From: Sipunculus nudus
Lineage: Eukaryota > Annelida > Sipuncula > Golfingiida > Sipunculidae
Assembly (NCBI GenBank): GCA_026874595.1
Contig: CM049313.1
Location: 35,615,159 to 35,679,158, forward strand
Direction of reading: 5' to 3'
DNA: 64,000 nt
Positions 58,836 through 64,000 of the stretch are shown here, one piece after another. The stretch's first letter is position 1. The number at the start of each line of letters is the position of its first letter. The translations under genes and the position numbers were made by a program. Below the pieces are notes generated by a model that did not search any database, was not told the DNA's origin, and was given only the letters and a program-made list of their open reading frames with translations.

Positions 58836-59052
58836 ACAAGTGACCCATGGGTCATGACGCTCAGCTTACTGGGAAGAGATTTGCAAAAGGAAATTTTATC
58901 ATCTGAATGGAAGTATATAAACATTCAACTGAAGCATCAAACAGATTAACCAACAGGCTGAGATTGTGTCTGTATTAATATATCTCAAAAATAGAGAAAA
59001 AATGCGTAAACTTTTAAAAAATACAGGTGGCTCCACCAGTCTGCAGAAACTA
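58836..59052 (+). mobile_element. Family 1 element copy B, 5' piece
   Basis: It is nearly identical to 32821-33036 of copy A, starting ACAAGTGACCCATGGGTCAT and ending CTGCAGAAACTA. It is interrupted by the next element and resumes at 63649. Confidence 0.85.
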
Positions 59053-62000
59053 ACAAGTGACCCATGGGTCATGACGCTCAGCTGCCAAGCATGACCTGCG
59101 ACATCATGGGCTGCGATTCAAAACTAGTAAAATTGTTGCAGAACCTATATGCCAATTTTGTTTAAACTTTCTACATTGCCATAAATTCTTATCATATATG
59201 TCTGGTTAAAACATAGTGAACTAGATATTTCTTGGCACTGCAGGTGCCAGAGTATCCCCAGACATAGTAGGCCCCCCCCCCCTTTAAGAATAGGCCCCCA
59301 TTTTTAGCAGCATATACTGACACTTGGCAAGCAATTATTGTTTCTTCCATCTATCAATCCACAATCTTTTTGAAGATGTTGGTCCTGTGACCTTGACCTT
59401 TGACCCAAAAATCAATTGGGGTCTTGCTTTTTCAATGAGACATATATAAGTCAAGTTTGAAATCTATACATCAATAAAAGCAGGAATTATCATCCAGAAA
59501 CTAATTTTTGGACAGATGGCTCCTGTGGCCTTGACCTTTGACCTTGTGACCCCAAAATTGATATTGATCATCCACTTTTATATATAAATCAATAAAGGTC
59601 TAGATTTATTGATGGGCCATATATAAGTCAGGTTTAAAATCCATATATTAATCCAAGCTTGAATTATCATCTCAGGAACTAATTTTTGGACAGATGGCTC
59701 CTGTGACTTTCACCTTTGACCTTGTGACCTCACAATTGACAGGCGTCTTCCTTTATTGGCAGGGGAACTGTATGTGCAAGATGAAATGTCTGAGATGAAA
59801 TGTTTGGCTGAAAATGCATCCACACCTTTTTGAAGATGTGTCCTGTGACCTTGACCTTTGACCTCATGATCCCAAAATCAATTCGGGTCTTGCTTTTCCA
59901 ATGGGACATATACAAGTCAAGTTTGAAATCCATACATCAATAAAAGCAGGCATTATCATCCAGAAACTAATTTTTGGACAGATGGCTCCTGTGACCTTCA
60001 CCTTTGACCTTGTGACCTCAAAATTGATAGGGGTCTTCCACTCTTGGCAGATGAACTTTATGTGCAAGATGAAAGATCTGAGATGAATTGTTTGGCTGAA
60101 AATGCATCCATAATCTTTTTAAAGATGTGTCCTGTGACCTTGACCTTTGACCTCATGACCCCAAATCAATTCGGATCTTGCTTTTCCAATGGGTCATATA
60201 CACGTCAAGTTTGAAATCCATACATCAATAAAAGCAGGAATTATTATCCAGAAACTAATTTTTGGACAGATGGCTCCTGTGACCTTCACCTTTGACCTTG
60301 TGACCTCAAAATTGATAGGGGTCTTCCACTCTTGGCAGATGAACTTTATGTGCAAGATGAAAGATCTGAGATGAATTGTTTGGCTGAAAATGCATCCACA
60401 ATCTTTTTAAAGATGTGTCCTGGGACCTTTGACCTCATGACCCCAAAACCAATTGGAGTCTTGCTTTTTCAATGGGACATATATAAGTCAAGTTTGAAAT
60501 CAATACATCAATAAAAGCAGGAATTATCATCCAGAAACTAATTTTTTTTACATATAGCTCCTGTGGCCTTAACCTTTGTTCCTGTGACCCCAAAATTGAT
60601 ATGGATCATCCACTATTGGCAAGTGAGCTATATATTCAAGATGGAAGACCTTGAAAGTTTGGCTTAAAATGCATCCACAATATCTTGTAAGATGCAAGTC
60701 CAGTGACCTTGACCTTAGACCTCATGACCCTAGAACCTATAGGGTTCTTACTTTAGTAGTGGGCCATACATAAGTCACGTTTGAAATCCATATGGCTATC
60801 AACACTGGAGATATCATAAGAGGTGTGTGATTTTCACCAAATATGGACACATTAAAGGTCAAGGCCACTCTAATGGTAAAGGTCATGACCCAAATGTAAA
60901 CAGACCTCACCCCATAGCCCATCTCTCTACATGTGCATAATATGAAAGAAATCTGTCCATTAGTTTTTGACTTATAATGCTTACAGTACTGTCAAGTGGC
61001 AATTATGGGGGTATTAAAAGGCGTAAAAACAAGAAAAGGATAATAGGTGGCGCCACCAGTTTCCGGTATATCACAAGGCTATCCAAGATCTTCGGTCACC
61101 TTAATTTTTAGACCAGTCCATGCAAGCTTACTTGAGATATTTAAGATTTTGTGTTATTTTCAGCAATAATGGACCTATTCAAGGTCAAGGTCATTCTCCT
61201 AGCATAGGTCATGACCCCATTTTAAATAGGCTTCGTCCCCTTACCTATATCTATACAAATGTAAAGTTTGAAAAAAATCAGTGAAATATTTTTTTAGTTA
61301 TCCCACTCACAAGGTTCTTCTGCGGCAGCGGCGGGACCGTCATGAAACCATAGTGTCCCGACTTTGTCTGGGGATACAATGATGGTCTGAGGCAAATTGT
61401 ATGGTTGTTGAGCTATCAGGTACTAATCCCACAGCTTGCTCGATACCTGTCAGTCTCAAAAAGAATACCACACAGGCCACATTTAAGATCAAAATATAGC
61501 AAAAGATCAAGGAAATCCATGCAAGAATTATTGTGAAACAGGTGCTTCCATATTAATTTTTATTCAATACAAGCCAACTGTACTGAGCTTTCATAAATGA
61601 TGGTCATCTTTATTAAGAAATCTTTGACCCAATGCAAGATAACATTAATATACATCCCACTGCATTCACTTTAATAGTTCTTGAGATAATATGTTCTAAA
61701 GGAATTTAAAGATGGCTTCCTGGTGGCCATATTGGATTTCTGACAGGTTGGAAATTGAACATCAAACATCCTCTAAAAGGGACCAAACATCATAAAAAAA
61801 TCACAGAAACTGCCCTGGCAAAAGGATTTCTAAAATGGCTACCTGGCAGACATAATGGTTTTCTGACAAGTCTGACATTTGATATCACACATCCTCCAAT
61901 AAGACACTAAACTTGTAGCAATTGCTTCAAAGAATGTAACAGTTATGAATGTCCAAAACAATTCAAAAGGCATGATCAGGTTGGAGAGCTCTCATATCAG

Positions 62001-63648
62001 ATTTATGAACATGCAAATGTAAAAAGTGCAAGTCCAATTTGTTTTAATTATCAGCTTGCTATTCAATGGGGTCAGCAGGGTAGGTAAACTGCAAAACCTA
62101 AAAGAAAAGAAATGCAGAAAGCATCACTAAGAGTCTTGTAATCAAATAAAGCCATCCTAAATCCAGGTAAAGACCCACATATTATCAGAACAAACACTTG
62201 CTGGTATATCTGATGATTTTTATAATAATATTCAGATATCTAGAAAACTAAGTTTATTGCTATGATTCCATGATATAAACTGCAAAATGTTCCCATCATT
62301 TTATAAATCAGTAGCTAAACCTTAACACTTAACTCTCATAGTCTTAACGCCTGGCTTAAGCATTCCGGCAACAGTGTTTTTGTTATGCACTAATGATATA
62401 TCCTTATCACTCCATGAGCTGATAAAAAAGGGAGTCATATATCACAAGTGTCACTGACAATTATGGGCACATAGTGAGATGTACCAGTTGTGAGTGCCAT
62501 GGTTATATATACAAGAAAACAAGAAAAATAGAGATGGTCTACAAAATAAGTTATTGTGAACATCCCTGACCTATGACCTTGGCCTTTTGCCCACATATCA
62601 ACTGGATTCTTTCTAAATGATGGGTAACTACTTACCACTTACATCTGGCTGGGTGTAATTACTTGGCAACCAATGAGTGAATAACTTAGACCTGCAACCT
62701 TTAACCTCCTGACCAGCTGACCTCAAAATCAATTAGTTATTTCTTCATGCAAAAAGACCCATAAATATGAAGTTTGAATCAAATTCAGTGATGCATAGAT
62801 GTGGCATATGTGAAAGACTGAAGGTTTGGGTTGAACAGTTTCACTTGAAATATGTTCACAAGCATTTAGAACAATATTGTGACCTTGACCTTTGACCTTT
62901 TGAACTCAACATCAATAGGCTTCTTCTCCTATTGGTAGGCAAGCCATATATGACAGATGGAAAGTATAGATTGAAAAGTTTGCCTTAAAATGACTCCACA
63001 CAAGAAGAGGGTGCTGTGAACTTCTCCTTTGACCTCAAAATCAACAGGTCTTTTCCCCTGTTGGCAGAGAAGCAATATCAGTGCTGAAAGGTTTGGAATG
63101 AAAGGTCTAGCTTGAAATGTGTCCACAACCTTCTCAAAGAAGTGGATCCTGTGACCCTGACCTTTGACCTTGTGACCTCAACATATATAGGATTCTTCTC
63201 CCACTTAGTAGGTGAGCTATATGTGAAAGATCAAAGAATTGGGATGAAAGGTTTGGCTTAAAATGCATCCTGAGGCTTTTTTCGAAGAAGTTGGTTCTGT
63301 GACCTTGACCTTTGACCTTTTGACCTCAAAATAATTATGGTTCTTCCCCTGTTGGTAGGTGAGCTGTATGTGAAAGATGGAAGGTTTGGGATGAAATTTT
63401 TGGCTAAAAGAATTATTTCTGGGGGGTGCAAACACACCCCATAACTTCGAGAATATAGGTCGCAGTGACCTAATTTCAGGTTTGTAAGGAGATCTTTTTA
63501 GAACTTCTAAGACCGCATAGGGTTCATGGCCCTAGCCCCTACGGTTACGATTTGTGCCCTGCTAACGGCCGGACGGCCGGCCGGACGGAAGGATGCCGGA
63601 CAAAGACCCATCGCTATAGCCCAGCATGACTGAAAGTCAGCTGAGCTA
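59053..63648 (+). mobile_element. Family 1 element inserted into copy B, 4.6 kb
   Basis: It starts ACAAGTGACCCATGGGTCAT. It ends with a CGGCCGGACGG tract and the hairpin at 63617-63648, whose arm AGTCAGCTGAGC is complementary to the family 1 start. Inside are a family 3 element (59220-61378), unique-looking sequence with no coding (61379-62860) and units with TGACCTTGACCTTTGACCT at 62880-63320. Confidence 0.8.
59220..61378 (+). mobile_element. Family 3 tandem-array hairpin element
   Basis: The start is ACTAGATATTTC, followed by TGGCAC/GTGCCA as an inverted repeat at 59233-59249. GTATCCCCAGAC at 59252-59263 is the exact inverse complement of GTCTGGGGATAC at 61366-61377. The hairpin tip is GACTTTGTC. 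The body has units of about 288 bp. Neighbouring units at 59900 and 60188 are almost identical. A C13 run lies at 59270-59282. Confidence 0.75.
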
Positions 63649-64000
63649 ATAAAAACATTTAATGTTCAATATCCATGCAAAGAAGCATGGTGGTCTCTGG
63701 ATTAGTTGTTCAGATACTTCAGCTTTTGTATCAAATTTTCCATTATTCTGAGGGATACTTTGGAGTCCTATAGCTTGAACGATATGGGTAACAGAGACCT
63801 AATTTTAGGTTTCCATAGACACTTTTCATGGGCCTTCTTGCATGACAAGAATGAAGATTCTAGGTCCAGTTGTTACAATTTGTACCCTGTTGACAGATAA
63901 ACACATCTTTAAAGGTCTCAAAAATAGAGAAAATAATTCTTAAAAATTTGAAAAAAATAGAGGTGGCACACCTAGTCTGCTAAAACTGATGGAACATGTC
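63649..64000 (+). mobile_element. Family 1 element copy B, 3' continuation (runs off the window)
   Basis: It matches 33037-33400 of copy A, starting ATAAAAACA. It carries about 24 bases near 63810-63835 that copy A lacks, and continues past base 64000. Confidence 0.85.

Noticed and set aside
60189-60374. Conserved 61-residue protein encoded twice (59901-60086 and 60189-60374)
   Set aside because: The apparent conservation comes from near-identical 288-bp repeat units. The frame has no domain and is not kept in the other units.
61322-61420. A possible minus-strand exon with a CAG acceptor and GTGAGT-like donor, upstream of the CUB exons
   Set aside because: The sequence is the 3' hairpin end of the family 3 element and pairs with its 5' end at 59252. 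No CUB or signal-peptide similarity was seen.
58836-64000. Canonical Helitron (5' TC, 3' CTRR with the hairpin some 10 bases inside, insertion between A and T)
   Set aside because: The hairpin reaches the very end, the 5' end is ACWAG and the insertion site is A|A. This fits the Helentron variant better than the canonical form.

Overview
This is a eukaryotic nuclear window: short exons with GT/AG borders, introns up to 7.2 kb, no operons, and AT-rich introns crowded with repeats. Both host genes lie on the minus strand. The repeat load (tandem-array elements ending in hairpins, tRNA-headed SINEs, a CR1/L2-type LINE, a pogo-like element) looks like a bivalve or other mollusc. That placement rests on recalled repeat style and is only moderately secure.

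Layout. 1-24104: the 5' two-thirds of PIK3C3/VPS34, the class III phosphatidylinositol 3-kinase. Twelve coding exons run from the ATG at 24104 to 1622 and encode about 501 residues, covering the C2 domain and most of the helical (PIK) domain. The kinase domain lies beyond the left edge. All splice phases close. 24105-38188: intergenic, with a probable promoter, a minus-strand tandem-array element, a decayed LINE at 26787-29900, a SINE and a complete tandem-array element. 38189-56727: the 3' part of a CUB/LDLa single-pass membrane protein, six exons and 331 visible residues, with PPxY motifs in its cytoplasmic tail. Its 5' exons were not found. 56728-64000: repeats, probably the gene's 5' intron.

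The most notable pattern is a set of non-autonomous mobile-element families that share one end structure. They start 5'-ACWAG, followed by a short inverted repeat and then a subterminal repeat. They end in a hairpin whose descending arm is complementary to that subterminal repeat, and in three families the hairpin tip is ACTTTGT. The body is a tandem array with units of about 180-340 bp. Two nested insertions inside the window act as empty-site comparisons and show insertion between A residues with no target-site duplication. This fits Helentron (Helitron2)/HINE-type transposition.

Both host genes also carry a small tandem duplication that copies an exon's 3' end together with its 5' splice site. 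In the CUB/LDLa gene this gives two in-frame donors 75 nt apart. In VPS34 it gives a decoy donor 67 nt downstream of exon 2. A further intron of the CUB/LDLa gene holds a 4.4-kb imperfect inverted repeat.
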